From positions 1,729,001-1,793,000 of the forward strand of contig NZ_CP121445.1 of NCBI RefSeq assembly GCF_029689925.1: a stretch of DNA of 64,000 nucleotides, read 5' to 3'. The notes beneath the pieces are model-generated. The model did not search any database. It had not been told where the DNA came from and worked only from the letters and a program-made list of their open reading frames with translations. Below, piece after piece: positions 26,142-34,895 of the stretch. A program made the position numbers and the translations under genes. The DNA is from Anaerocolumna sp. AGMB13025. GTDB taxonomy: Bacteria; Bacillota; Clostridia; Lachnospirales; Lachnospiraceae. Numbering within the stretch: position 1 is the stretch's first letter; the number at the start of each line of letters is the position of its first letter.

Positions 26142-26433
26142 GATAGGAAGATAATAACTTGTACTCCTGAGGATTGGCAGAGACAGAAGAAATCGTTTAA
26201 TCAATGAATCTGCTCAGGTAGGAATTGACCATAGATAATCATATGATATTGCAATATAAAAAATGGCTGTGAGTCCGGTTAAAATATCGACTTACGGCCT
26301 TTACTATGCCATAAGAAGGATATTAAAATTGGGTTAAAGCAGGATTAGTATTCCTGAATTAACTTGTGAAAATAGGTATAAATTGCTATAATGTAATAAA
26401 ATGAAAAAAATATTCTACAAAGGGGTGTAGCTT

Positions 26434-27069
26434 TTGCATCAATTTAAAACAAAATCTGTTATTCCCATATACCTTATCGGTCTGGTCTGGCTGACCTATT
26501 CCCTCCTTTTTCCCTTATACCGTGTTCCGGATTTCCTTATCGCTGCAATTGTATCCGGTATTGTATTTTTTATTGGCACTTATGTAATTTCAATGAAGGA
26601 CAAAAAGAAAGGTCTGGGATATATTGATACCGGTGACAAGGAATTGGATGATATGCTTGAGTCAGCGGTGAAAAATCTTAACTGGTTAAAATTTCTAGGT
26701 CAGAATATAAGCAATCCTAGTATGGCAGAACAGGTTAAGCAATTGGAAGCGGTGTCGGCTAAAATTATAGATCAGGTGAGGAACGAGCCGAATAAAGCCT
26801 CAAAGGCCAGTCAGTTCTTTGATTATTATTTACCCGCTGCGATAAAAATCCTGAACGCTTATAAGGAATTTGAAGCTGGCGGACAGGCAGGGAAAAACCT
26901 TGCTTTTAGTATTTCAAAAATTGAAAGCTTTATGGTAAAACTAACGGAGTCCTTTCATAATATATTGGATGGTTTATATAAAGATAAAACGACGGAAATC
27001 TCCATCGATATGGAAGTTATGGAGACAATGCTGAAACAGGATCAATATTTAGAAGAATGGAAAAGGTAA
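26434..27069 (+). CDS. XpaC-like membrane protein (5-bromo-4-chloroindolyl phosphate hydrolysis family)
   Basis: 211 residues, TTG start at 26434 with AAGGGGTG upstream. Two hydrophobic segments occupy residues about 9-28 and 33-53, followed by a charged helical cytoplasmic domain (KELDDMLESAVKNLNWLKFLGQ) as in the XpaC family (PF10112). The family name comes from a Bacillus phenotype and the enzymatic role is not established. It is first of three tightly packed genes with the LemA-like and TPM proteins, an association seen in other Firmicutes and linked to envelope or membrane stress functions. Confidence 0.7.
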   Translation: MHQFKTKSVIPIYLIGLVWLTYSLLFPLYRVPDFLIAAIVSGIVFFIGTYVISMKDKKKGLGYIDTGDKELDDMLESAVKNLNWLKFLGQNISNPSMAEQVKQLEAVSAKIIDQVRNEPNKASKASQFFDYYLPAAIKILNAYKEFEAGGQAGKNLAFSISKIESFMVKLTESFHNILDGLYKDKTTEISIDMEVMETMLKQDQYLEEWKR

Positions 27070-27089
27070 GTGTTTGTCGGGAGGTAAAA

Positions 27090-27638
27090 ATGAAAGTTCT
27101 GAAAATTAAAAAAACTGCCGTTGTCATAACTGCCGTTCTTGTTATATTATCCAGTATGTACGGTTCCCATCATTCCCTGATGGTATTGAGAAACGAAGTC
27201 CTGGAAGTTTTTTATAACGGGGAAAAGTCAGACGGCAAGGGCATTAACAGTGATTTGGAATATATATCGGATGAATGTTATAATCTTACGATTGTGGCGG
27301 GCAGATATATCGATAAAGAAGATGAGAGAATAACGGATATTTTAAGTAAAAGGGAATTATTGGCAGAATCAAACGGTCCGGGATCAAAATATAAAGCAAG
27401 AGAACAATTAGTGGCAGCCGCCATGGTTTTATACCAGGATATAAAGGCAATGGAACTAAGTGAACGGGACCGGTATTACATAGAGAGTTTTCTTGTAAAT
27501 GTAAATTCCAGAGAATTAATTCTGTCCCATAGTTCTTATAACGGGAAAGCCCGGGAGTTTAATCGTATTTTAGAAGTCTTTCCGGCAAAGCTGTTTGGAA
27601 AGCTGACTATGGTCAAACCATTGGAATTGTATGAATAG
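27090..27638 (+). CDS. LemA-like exported/membrane-anchored protein
   Basis: 182 residues from ATG 27090, which has GGGAGG upstream; an earlier in-frame ATG at 27057 overlaps the previous gene. One N-terminal membrane helix (about residues 8-28), then an extracellular helical region. The C-terminal NGKAREFNRILEVFPAKLFGKL resembles the end of LemA proteins (coiled helices ending with FP-x-x-L). Its place between an XpaC-like and a TPM-domain gene supports this, since lemA and TPM genes are commonly paired. Function undefined in the family. Confidence 0.65.
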   Translation: MKVLKIKKTAVVITAVLVILSSMYGSHHSLMVLRNEVLEVFYNGEKSDGKGINSDLEYISDECYNLTIVAGRYIDKEDERITDILSKRELLAESNGPGSKYKAREQLVAAAMVLYQDIKAMELSERDRYYIESFLVNVNSRELILSHSSYNGKAREFNRILEVFPAKLFGKLTMVKPLELYE

Positions 27639-27650
27639 CGGAGGGACAGG

Positions 27651-29237
27651 ATGAAGAAATTATTTAAAGTAATACTATTATTACTAATGGTTGGAGTAAT
27701 ACCCCTTAAAAGCCAGGCGGCGGAGAAGCTGCCAAAACCCACGGATGCATTGTATGTCAACGATTTTGCAGGTGTTATAGATAAAAAAGTAGAAGAAGAA
27801 ATCATTGAATACGGGAAGTTGTTAGATGAAAAGAACGGTACGCAGGTCGTACTGGTAACGGTTGATTTTACTAATGGTGTTTCATTAGAAGACTATGCCT
27901 ATAAGCTCTTTAATAAATGGGGTATCGGCTCCAAAGAGAAAAACAATGGACTTCTTATTCTCCTATCCGTTGGAGATGATGACTACTGGGCCATGCAGGG
28001 TGAAGGTTTGGAAGACAGCCTGACCAGCGGAAAAATATCCGGTATTTTAAACGAATACCTGGAACCGGATTTTGCGGCAAAGGATTACAGTGCAGGAGCG
28101 GAAAAAGTCTACGGAGCATTTATACAGGAGTTAGGCGGACAGTGGCTTTTAGGAAATGACGAAGCTGCCGAAACAGGGGAAAAGGAAGAAACAAAAGATG
28201 CCTCCTCAGAGGCAGCGATTCAGTATACCTATGACAAAGCCGGTATCCTGAGTAAAAAAGCAGAAACCTATATTAATGGTAAAAGTAATGAAATTAATCA
28301 ATTATACGGTGCAGGAGTCTATGTAGCTACAAAAGATTATTGCAAAGAGGGGCTGAGTTTCCAGGAGGATGCGTTTAACACCTTTTCGGATATTAATGCC
28401 GGCAGTAAGGATGTTTTGCTGGTTTTATATAAGGAAGATGATAATTACTGGGTACTTCCAGGGGCAGAGGCGGAAGTTTTTGCAACGGAGGATGTATTGC
28501 GGGACATTCTGGATAATACACTGGAACCACAGTTTGCCGAAAAAAAGTACAGCCAGGGTGCCATGAATACGGCTGACCGATTTTATAAACTATTACAGGC
28601 TAATATGAAAGTACAGGACAAAAAGGATAACAGCGCTGTAATCGGGGATAAGGAAAATAGTAATAAGCAGGATATCCAGTCGGATCAAAATTCTGGGGAA
28701 GACAACTGGAAAGTATATTTAGTTATGATAATACTAGCCCTTTTATTTGTCAGGGGAAGACGCAGGAAGCATTATCAGAGGAGGTATGGGGTACCTTTTA
28801 ATCCCTATAGCGCAAGACATATCAGGCTCTATGGTCCAGAGGGCTATTGGGGACATTATGGCCGGCCGTCGGTGGATTATGATAATAGGGAACCGCAACC
28901 CATACAAAGAAGTGGTTTCTTCGGAGGAAGTTCCTCCAGTGCCAGTCAGGGCGGGGCAGGACGCAGATCTTCCGGAGGAAGTTCCTGGGGCAGCGGTTCC
29001 GGAGCCGGCAGAACTTCCGGCAGTAGTTCTTCTGGAGGTGGCACCAGCCATAGTGGTGGAGGCGGCAGATCTTCCGGCAGCAGTTCTTTTGGAGGTGGTT
29101 CCAGCCGTGGTGGTGGAGCCGGCAGATCTTCCGGCAGCAGTAGAAGCAGTGCGTCAACAGGTCATTCCTCGGGAGCTGGCAGATCAACCGGCGGCGGAGG
29201 CAGCAGCCGGGGCGGCGGTGCAGGAAGAAAAAAATGA
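27651..29237 (+). CDS. TPM-domain membrane protein with two TPM domains and Gly/Ser-rich tail
   Basis: 528 residues. Signal peptide 1-24. First TPM domain about 30-165 (VNDFAGVIDKKVEEEIIEYG, GIGSKEKNNGLLILLSVGDDDYW), a second, weaker copy about 190-310 (YDKAGILSKKAETYING, DVLLVLYKEDDNYW). A membrane helix near 352-367 is followed by a basic stretch and a tail from about 405 made of glycine and serine with interspersed arginine. Usual YgcG-type proteins carry one TPM domain; the duplication is less common. Located in the XpaC-LemA-TPM set, spaced by 12 bases, so cotranscribed. Confidence 0.82.
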   Translation: MKKLFKVILLLLMVGVIPLKSQAAEKLPKPTDALYVNDFAGVIDKKVEEEIIEYGKLLDEKNGTQVVLVTVDFTNGVSLEDYAYKLFNKWGIGSKEKNNGLLILLSVGDDDYWAMQGEGLEDSLTSGKISGILNEYLEPDFAAKDYSAGAEKVYGAFIQELGGQWLLGNDEAAETGEKEETKDASSEAAIQYTYDKAGILSKKAETYINGKSNEINQLYGAGVYVATKDYCKEGLSFQEDAFNTFSDINAGSKDVLLVLYKEDDNYWVLPGAEAEVFATEDVLRDILDNTLEPQFAEKKYSQGAMNTADRFYKLLQANMKVQDKKDNSAVIGDKENSNKQDIQSDQNSGEDNWKVYLVMIILALLFVRGRRRKHYQRRYGVPFNPYSARHIRLYGPEGYWGHYGRPSVDYDNREPQPIQRSGFFGGSSSSASQGGAGRRSSGGSSWGSGSGAGRTSGSSSSGGGTSHSGGGGRSSGSSSFGGGSSRGGGAGRSSGSSRSSASTGHSSGAGRSTGGGGSSRGGGAGRKK

Positions 29238-29371
29238 GATAACGGTCACTCAATTCACAGGCAATGTGGTTTGGGTGATTTTTTTACCCTAAGGGCAGAA
29301 GGGTTGTGTCTACGGAGCGTGGATTATTTTTTAAATTACATTAGTATATACTAAGTTCGAGGTGAAAAATA

Positions 29372-29716
29372 ATGGATATAAAAAGAAAAATAGAGCTATT
29401 GGAAAATTATAAAAACAGACATCCGGAAATGGGTGTGATTTCTTACCGCTGTAAAGCAACCGGCGAGGTATTCTTAGGTGTTTCGAAAGATACCAAAGCG
29501 AGCTTTAACAGCACAAATTTCAAACTGTCGACGAACAGTTATCCAAATAAACAGTTACAGGGACTATGGAATATCTATGGAATAGAAGGTTTTGAACTCT
29601 CAGTAGTTAAAGTATTAGAGTATGATGACCCCAAAGAGGATCAATCATCAAAATTAGAAAGTCTAATAGAACAGTGTCTTATTTTTGATAAAAAGGCAAA
29701 GAGGTTATGGCGATGA
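29372..29716 (+). CDS. GIY-YIG nuclease-family small protein
   Basis: 114 residues. Pattern of the short clostridial GIY-YIG family: PEMGVISYRCKATGEVFLGVSKD at the place of the GIY...YIG strands, NSTNFKLSTN, then LQGLWNIYGIEGFELSVVKVLEY. The canonical GIY and YIG triplets are degenerate (GVI and FLG), as is usual for this subgroup, so nuclease activity is uncertain. Ends in an ATGA overlap with the next gene, forming a three-gene unit with a DUF6530-like protein and a MoxR-VWA fusion. Confidence 0.7.
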   Translation: MDIKRKIELLENYKNRHPEMGVISYRCKATGEVFLGVSKDTKASFNSTNFKLSTNSYPNKQLQGLWNIYGIEGFELSVVKVLEYDDPKEDQSSKLESLIEQCLIFDKKAKRLWR

Positions 29717-30174
29717 AGAAAAGAATAGTTGTTATATCAGATAATTATGATCGTATAGACGGCAGAAATGCTTATCAATCTGACGTGAAACAATTAACCT
29801 TAGGTTCACCTGTGCAGGAAGAAAATAAAAATGGGCAGATTGCTGTCCAGATTTGGAACGTGAATAAGGAGGATGAATTGGTTTTGGCACAGGAGTTACC
29901 GATTCATCAAGTTTTTGATCTTACCATTTTTTTGACTAGAACCTTACTTTATTTTAAGGAGGCATATCGTTATCCACTTTTATATGACCCGCAAAAGCCT
30001 ACAGTCGAGAGAGTTGGAGTACAAGGCGGGGTATTACCGATAGAAGTATGCATCGATAATCCCAATATCAATGAAGACATAAAAACATTTGCACAAAGCC
30101 TGAATGATTTAGGAGAAATAATTGGTGAGCGTAGACGGGTACTTAGCCGCATATTAGAAGAATTGGAGTTATAG
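29713..30174 (+). CDS. DUF6530-like protein of unknown function
   Basis: 153 residues from ATG 29713, overlapping the preceding stop by 4 bases; an alternative ATG lies 6 bases earlier. The opening IVVISDNYDRIDGRNAYQSD and the LPIHQVFDLTIFLTRTL segment resemble DUF6530 proteins as I remember them. No catalytic motif, signal peptide or membrane helix is visible. Position between a GIY-YIG-like gene and an AAA/VWA gene, with a 4-base gap to the latter, implies a joint function that is not known. Confidence 0.55.
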   Translation: MKKRIVVISDNYDRIDGRNAYQSDVKQLTLGSPVQEENKNGQIAVQIWNVNKEDELVLAQELPIHQVFDLTIFLTRTLLYFKEAYRYPLLYDPQKPTVERVGVQGGVLPIEVCIDNPNINEDIKTFAQSLNDLGEIIGERRRVLSRILEELEL

Positions 30175-30178
30175 TAAG

Positions 30179-32212
30179 ATGAGAAAGACTTGTATTTTGT
30201 CACCTGCCAGACAGTTAACAAAGGAAGAACAGTCCATTGTCTGGCAAAAACCACCTTCACACATTGATAGTGAAGCAGAAAAACGTATATTTAAAGAAGT
30301 GGTTAGAAATTGGAATCAAAGTGAAATGAAAATCAGTACCATTTTGCTGGAGGGTGATGCAGGCTCTGGGAAAACCCAGATTGCCAAAGCCCTGTCTGCC
30401 GATTTTAACCTGCCATATACAAAAGTAACCTGTTTCGCTGATATGGATAAATCAGATGTGCTGGGTTCGATTCTTCCGGTAATGTCGGAAAGTAAGAAAT
30501 CCGATACAGTTGAATATTGTTATTATCCATCAGAAATTGTCCGTGCCTATGAAAATGGATGGCTGTTAGAGATTCAGGAGCCAACTGTGATACGGGATGC
30601 AGCAGTATTAATGGCTTTGAATTCCGCACTGGAACCGGATGGCTGCCTAAACCTGCCAACCCGTATCGTGCATAGGCATCCGGATTTTATTGCTGTAATT
30701 ACAACAAACCGGGGCTACAATGGATGCCGTCCTTTAAATGAAGCGTTGCGTGACCGGGTGCAGCATGCGGAGAAACTGGACTTACCTCCAAAAGAAGTTA
30801 TGATGGACCGGGCAAAAGTTAAGACGGGATATCAATCTGACAAGATACTTTCTCTTTTAGCCGATACGATTATTCTGCTCGATGAAACAGCCAGGGCTAA
30901 TGCAATAAAAGGTGCAGCAGGGATGCGCTCCTATCTCTTTTGGGTGGATGCAGTTGCTAGTGGGGCCTCCATCCAAAGTACTTTGTATTATAAGGTGCTT
31001 TATAAAATCACAACGGATCCACAGGAGCTTGCCATTTTAGAGCAGGCACTGGTAAGTCATGGATTCATAGAAAAAATGAAAGAATTAAAAACCATCCATC
31101 CATTGTTTTTAAATGAAGAAAATGATGAAGTATTGGAACTTGCTATTTCCGAAGATGGAGAATATTATGCAGAATCAAAGCAAGGGGATAATAAAGCAGT
31201 TCGAATCAGAAAATCAGCAGATAGTGAGGGGCAAACAGATACGTGCAGTAATGATAGTACAGATACTACAAGCAATGATAATGGAGAAAATGGTACCCCT
31301 CTATATCATGAGTTTGATAAGCCAGTTACCAAAGATCAAAAACAAGAGTTTCGAAAACAATTAAACAAAGAAGCCAGGCAAAGTGTGAAAGGAAGCTGCC
31401 ATGAAGCAAGTAAGCTTATTGTTCATCGGCCGGAAGCTTCACCTAAGGACAGGGAAGCGTATAATAAAATAACTGCCGATTTATTGCCGGTCATTCGGGA
31501 ACTGATCCGTAAGACAAACCCACTCTTAGAACATGAAGTTACCAGTGAATTTGTAAAATCCCAGCTCTATGGAACAAAATTCTGTGCAGATCAGATAGCT
31601 TCACTAGACTTTCGCGTATTTGCCCGTAAACGTCCGCCTCAGGAAGAAACTTCTCTTGCAGTTGCTCTTAGAATTGACGAATCAGCCTCCATGTCAGCTT
31701 TTGGCCGCTTAGATTCCGCGAAACAGGCTGCAGTCGCTCTATACGAATTCTGCACGGGCTGCGGCATTCCGGCAATGATTTATGGAGACACGGCGGATAA
31801 ATCCAAAATGGAACAAATGTCTATTTATTCCTATGTAGATTTTGAAAGTAAAGACCCGGATGATAAATATTCGCTGATGAATATTCAGGCCCGCAGCAAT
31901 AACAGAGATGGTATGGCACTCCGTATTATAGCTGATAGATTGCTTAAATTACCACAGAAAACTAAATTAATTATCAGTGTCAGTGACGGGCAGCCTAAGG
32001 CGATGCCTGATTATACAGGTGAAAAAGCTGCTCATGATATGAAAGATACGTTACAGGAATTCAGACGAAAAGGAATCCAGTTTCTTGCTGCAGCCATTGG
32101 ACAGGATAAAGAAGCAATCCGTGAACTTTACGGAGTTGAGAATACATTGGATATTACGGAACTAAAGCAGCTTCCTGCAAGACTGGTACAAATAATCGCA
32201 AGATTTCTGTAA
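30179..32212 (+). CDS. MoxR-type AAA ATPase fused to a VWA domain
   Basis: 677 residues. Residues about 40-300 form a MoxR/CobS-like AAA+ ATPase: Walker A GDAGSGKT (59-66), a WLLEIQEP segment at the Walker B place, and an arginine-rich ALRDRVQHAEKL sensor region. Residues 340-400 are a low-complexity acidic linker. Residues about 490-677 are a von Willebrand A domain with the MIDAS motif D500ESAS and SDGQPKAMPD. MoxR and VWA partners usually are separate proteins that remodel or metal-load a client; the fusion resembles CobS-CobT of cobaltochelatase joined together. Cytoplasmic. The client could be the DUF6530-like neighbour. Confidence 0.82.
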   Translation: MRKTCILSPARQLTKEEQSIVWQKPPSHIDSEAEKRIFKEVVRNWNQSEMKISTILLEGDAGSGKTQIAKALSADFNLPYTKVTCFADMDKSDVLGSILPVMSESKKSDTVEYCYYPSEIVRAYENGWLLEIQEPTVIRDAAVLMALNSALEPDGCLNLPTRIVHRHPDFIAVITTNRGYNGCRPLNEALRDRVQHAEKLDLPPKEVMMDRAKVKTGYQSDKILSLLADTIILLDETARANAIKGAAGMRSYLFWVDAVASGASIQSTLYYKVLYKITTDPQELAILEQALVSHGFIEKMKELKTIHPLFLNEENDEVLELAISEDGEYYAESKQGDNKAVRIRKSADSEGQTDTCSNDSTDTTSNDNGENGTPLYHEFDKPVTKDQKQEFRKQLNKEARQSVKGSCHEASKLIVHRPEASPKDREAYNKITADLLPVIRELIRKTNPLLEHEVTSEFVKSQLYGTKFCADQIASLDFRVFARKRPPQEETSLAVALRIDESASMSAFGRLDSAKQAAVALYEFCTGCGIPAMIYGDTADKSKMEQMSIYSYVDFESKDPDDKYSLMNIQARSNNRDGMALRIIADRLLKLPQKTKLIISVSDGQPKAMPDYTGEKAAHDMKDTLQEFRRKGIQFLAAAIGQDKEAIRELYGVENTLDITELKQLPARLVQIIARFL

Positions 32213-32246
32213 ATATGATATACTAATCAGTAACGGAGGTGAAGTC

Positions 32247-32834
32247 ATGGATTGTGTGAAGATAGGCAAATTAATTGCGAAACTACGGAAGGAAAAAGAC
32301 CTTACACAAAAAAATATAGCGGATGCACTAGGAATACAAAGCAAGACCGTTTCAAAATGGGAATGTGGTCTAGGGTGTCCCGATCTTTCGCTATGGCCCG
32401 ATCTGTCTGCCATTTTAGGTGTTGATATGAAACAGATGATGGAGGGTGAAATTACATCCAATAAACCCGACAGCGGTAATATTGATAAAATACGTTTTTA
32501 TGTCTGCCCCTCCTGTGGCAATATACTAGTTAGCACAGGAAGTGCTTCTATCTTCTGCTGCGGAAGACATTTAGAACGGATTCTGCCCACGAAAGCAGCA
32601 ACGTTACCTAAGATTACAGTGGAAGAAATCGATATGGATTACTTTGTCACCTTTGATCATCCAATGACCAAAGATCATTATCTATCTTTTGTGGCATATG
32701 TAAAAAGCGACAGAGTATTACTAAACCGCTTGTACCCCGAGCAAAGTCCAACTTGCAGATTCCCTGTAACAGCTGGGGGTAAATTATACGCTTATTGCAT
32801 AAAGCATGGCTTATCGGTTTATAAAGATTATTAG
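32247..32834 (+). CDS. XRE regulator fused to zinc ribbon and desulfoferrodoxin-like domain
   Basis: 195 residues. N-terminal XRE helix-turn-helix (residues 6-60, LRKEKDLTQKNIADALGI and SKTVSKWE), a zinc-ribbon with CPSC and FCC near residues 88-112, and a C-terminal domain with FDHPMTKDHYLSFVAYV and a late cysteine/histidine pair (YCIKHG) like the iron site of superoxide reductase/desulfoferrodoxin. Family members are probably redox- or metal-sensing regulators. Start ATG 32247 with CGGAGG upstream. Monocistronic, ended by a strong terminator. Confidence 0.82.
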   Translation: MDCVKIGKLIAKLRKEKDLTQKNIADALGIQSKTVSKWECGLGCPDLSLWPDLSAILGVDMKQMMEGEITSNKPDSGNIDKIRFYVCPSCGNILVSTGSASIFCCGRHLERILPTKAATLPKITVEEIDMDYFVTFDHPMTKDHYLSFVAYVKSDRVLLNRLYPEQSPTCRFPVTAGGKLYAYCIKHGLSVYKDY

Positions 32835-32899
32835 TCGAGCATAGGAATAAATTAATCCTTATTGTATATTGCCTATTGCCTTTGTAAACAAGTAAACTT

Positions 32900-32943
32900 A
32901 ATCCCCGTTCAGCTTGATATGCTCAGCTGACCGGGGATTTTTA
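32900..32943 (+). terminator. Strong intrinsic terminator
   Basis: AATCCCCG/CGGGGATT outer stem with inner TCAGCT.../AGCTGA pairing, followed by TTTTTAAAT, 66 bases after the XRE stop codon. Confidence 0.75.
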
Positions 32944-33013
32944 AATATTATTTCTTCATAGGATTGTATGGCTGATGCTTTTTTTGTATAATTGAGAAAA
33001 AGGAGGGAAAAGT

Positions 33014-33922
33014 TTGACTGAACCTAATAAAATGATTGATAAAGGAAATACAATAAAGGTTGCTCACTATGAAGCCTTTTCAGATATTCCAGGTAAAGGA
33101 AATCCTGCGGGGGTTGTGTTTGATTCTGATAATCTGTCAGAAGAACAGATGCAGAGCATAGCTAAAAATGTAGGTTTTAACGAGACTGCATTTTTATTAA
33201 AATCCGATAAAGCAGACTTACGTATACGTTTTTTTACACCGGGGCATGAGATGAATTTATGTGGGCATGGTACCGTAGCTTCAATTTATGGGCTGATGAA
33301 AAGAAATGGTATTACCTCCTCACAGGATTTGAGCATAGAGACCTTGGCTGGCATTCTTAATATACATTTTGACCAGGAACATCAAGAGATTAAGATGGCT
33401 CAAGCACCAGCACAATTTATCGAATTTCAAGGGGATTTAGACCATTTGACAGAGGCAATCGGACTATTAAGGGGAGACCTTGATTTAAGGTTTCCGGTTG
33501 TTTATGGTAGCACTGGAATCTGGACTTTAATTCTTCCGGTTAGAAACCTGGATGCCTTTTTACGTATGAAGCCGGATAATAAAAGATTTAAAGAAATTTT
33601 AACCCAAATTCCAACGGCTTCCATCCATCCGATATGTTTAGAAACCTTTGAAAAAACGTGTACAATGCATGGAAGACATTTTTCCGCTTTCCGTTCAGGA
33701 ACCGTAGAAGATCCGGTTACGGGTACAGCTTCTGGAGTGATGGGTGCTTACTATATGACCTATATCGAGCCTTCCAACCAGACTGAATTACAAATAGAGC
33801 AGGGAACTGAAATAGGGCGTAAGGGAATAGTAAGGGTATATGCCCAAAAAAAGAACTCATTAATAAATGTTAGTATTTCCGGGAAAGCAGTTTACGTGGG
33901 AGATATTTCTATTGAGTATTAG
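33014..33922 (+). CDS. PhzF-family isomerase/epimerase-like protein
   Basis: 302 residues, TTG start with AGGAGGG upstream. Two-fold PhzF (diaminopimelate epimerase) fold with signatures GKGNPAGVVFDSDNLSEE, NETAFLLKSDKADLRIRFFTPGHEMNLCGHGT and, in the second half, RSGTVEDPVTGTASG. PhzF proteins isomerise small acidic metabolites; most family members have unknown substrate. Its last 19 codons recur as a fragment at 9307-9366, evidence for a past rearrangement. Probable terminator-like hairpin near 33936-33978. Confidence 0.85.
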   Translation: MTEPNKMIDKGNTIKVAHYEAFSDIPGKGNPAGVVFDSDNLSEEQMQSIAKNVGFNETAFLLKSDKADLRIRFFTPGHEMNLCGHGTVASIYGLMKRNGITSSQDLSIETLAGILNIHFDQEHQEIKMAQAPAQFIEFQGDLDHLTEAIGLLRGDLDLRFPVVYGSTGIWTLILPVRNLDAFLRMKPDNKRFKEILTQIPTASIHPICLETFEKTCTMHGRHFSAFRSGTVEDPVTGTASGVMGAYYMTYIEPSNQTELQIEQGTEIGRKGIVRVYAQKKNSLINVSISGKAVYVGDISIEY

Positions 33923-34092
33923 CCTATAACAAGATATGATGCCTCCAAGGCTTATTAAGGTCTTGGGGGAATCTTTTTATATTTATGACTAGAGAGCATA
34001 AAATAAATAAAAAAATAAATAAAAAAATTATTTAAAAAAAGCTGGAGTTTGAATGGATAAGCAAAATAAAGGGAAATTTCAGGGAGAGGATA

Positions 34093-34203
34093 GGTTGAAA
34101 GAAAATATTATGAATGAGAGGATGCCACTTATGGATTCTTTCAACCTTTTTATGTGTGGCAGTAACACATCTGCTTACAGAGTGTTATGCAATGGGTGTT
34201 TAT
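34093..34203 (+). repeat. Structured start-proximal element (110-bp family), flavoprotein copy
   Basis: GGTTGAAAGAA (34093-) pairs with TTCTTTCAACC (to 34146); TGCCAC pairs with GTGGCA further on, giving pseudoknot order; then TAACACATCTG-CTTA-CAGAGTGTTA forms the third stem with one bulge, and TGCAATGGGTGTTTAT leads into the ATG at 34204. Same layout as the copies at 37431, 48527, 53877 and 63522-63843; a 3'-deleted relative is at 36666. Confidence 0.8.
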
Positions 34204-34214
34204 ATGTCAAATAA
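34095..34214 (+). CDS. Putative 39-residue peptide encoded in the element, overlapping the flavoprotein start
   Basis: TTG start with GGGAGAGGATAGG upstream, 39 codons, stop at 34212-34214, so it overlaps the flavoprotein start codon (34204) by 11 bases. The peptide begins LKENIMNERMP and contains MCGSNTS and LCNGC. KE-x17-CGS spacing is identical to the 36-residue frames at 37433 and 63519-63843. Could be a leader peptide coupling translation, or an incidental frame in a structured RNA. Confidence 0.45.
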   Translation: MKENIMNERMPLMDSFNLFMCGSNTSAYRVLCNGCLYVK

Positions 34215-34803
34215 AATATTGTTTATAAATGGGAGCCCTCGAAGAAATGGAAATACTTCCATTGGAGTTCAATGGGTGCAGGAAGGTGCGATATCAAAAG
34301 GAGCTACGGTTGATTTGATAAATCTAGCATCAATGAAGAATGTCGGTAATGGTTGTATCGGTTGTAGAAGATGCCAAAAATCAGAGGAATATCGTTGTTT
34401 CATTAACGATGATATTTCAAAAGCAGTTTACGGAATGACAAATTATCATGTTATTGTGTTTGCAATGCCGTTATTTTTTGGTACGGTTCCTGCTCAGATG
34501 AAGGGCTTTATGGACCGTATGTATAGTCATATTAAAATTAAGAACGGTCATTCTGCCAATCCTAAGTTTGAAAACAAAGCTTTTGTTATGCTAGCAACGG
34601 CAGGAGCTGAGAATAGCAATGGGCTGTTATTCTTGGAGGAATATATTAAGGATTTTGCGTTGGAGTTTAAAACCAGGTTGTATTCATTCATAATCCCGTC
34701 TTGTAATGCTGATCCAAATGTGTTATTAGAAAAATTTAATGTCAGGGAACAAGCAAGGGAATTTGGAGAAAAATTAGCAAGTATTGGAGTAATAAATGTA
34801 TAA
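34204..34803 (+). CDS. Flavodoxin-fold NAD(P)H-dependent FMN reductase / iron-sulfur flavoprotein-like
   Basis: 199 residues. FMN-phosphate loop NGSPRRNGNTS at residues 9-19, then a cysteine motif GCIGCRRCQ with a further Cys in EEYRCFINDD as in iron-sulfur flavoproteins of anaerobes, and AMPLFFGTVPAQMKGFMDR for the flavin edge. Acts as an electron carrier or quinone/flavin reductase in the cytoplasm. Start at ATG 34204 directly after the element tail GGGTGTTTAT; the frame stays open upstream through the element, but the FMN-loop spacing favours this start. No partner gene; a TipA-type MerR gene follows at 34896. Confidence 0.85.
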   Translation: MSNKILFINGSPRRNGNTSIGVQWVQEGAISKGATVDLINLASMKNVGNGCIGCRRCQKSEEYRCFINDDISKAVYGMTNYHVIVFAMPLFFGTVPAQMKGFMDRMYSHIKIKNGHSANPKFENKAFVMLATAGAENSNGLLFLEEYIKDFALEFKTRLYSFIIPSCNADPNVLLEKFNVREQAREFGEKLASIGVINV

Positions 34804-34895
34804 TGATTACAAAGTGAGTTCAAAGTGAGTTCTAGGCTATTGACACTCACGTTACGTGATGGTGTAAATTAAGTGTATCAAAGGAGGTATTGAAA

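Noticed and set aside
34114..34203. Longer N-terminus of the flavoprotein from an upstream in-frame start
   Set aside because: It would translate the structured element; the FMN-binding loop spacing and the tail-to-ATG distance favour 34204.
34093..34203. Interpretation of the element as a known riboswitch such as preQ1 or SAM type
   Set aside because: None of the conserved core sequences of those classes is visible, and downstream genes share no pathway.
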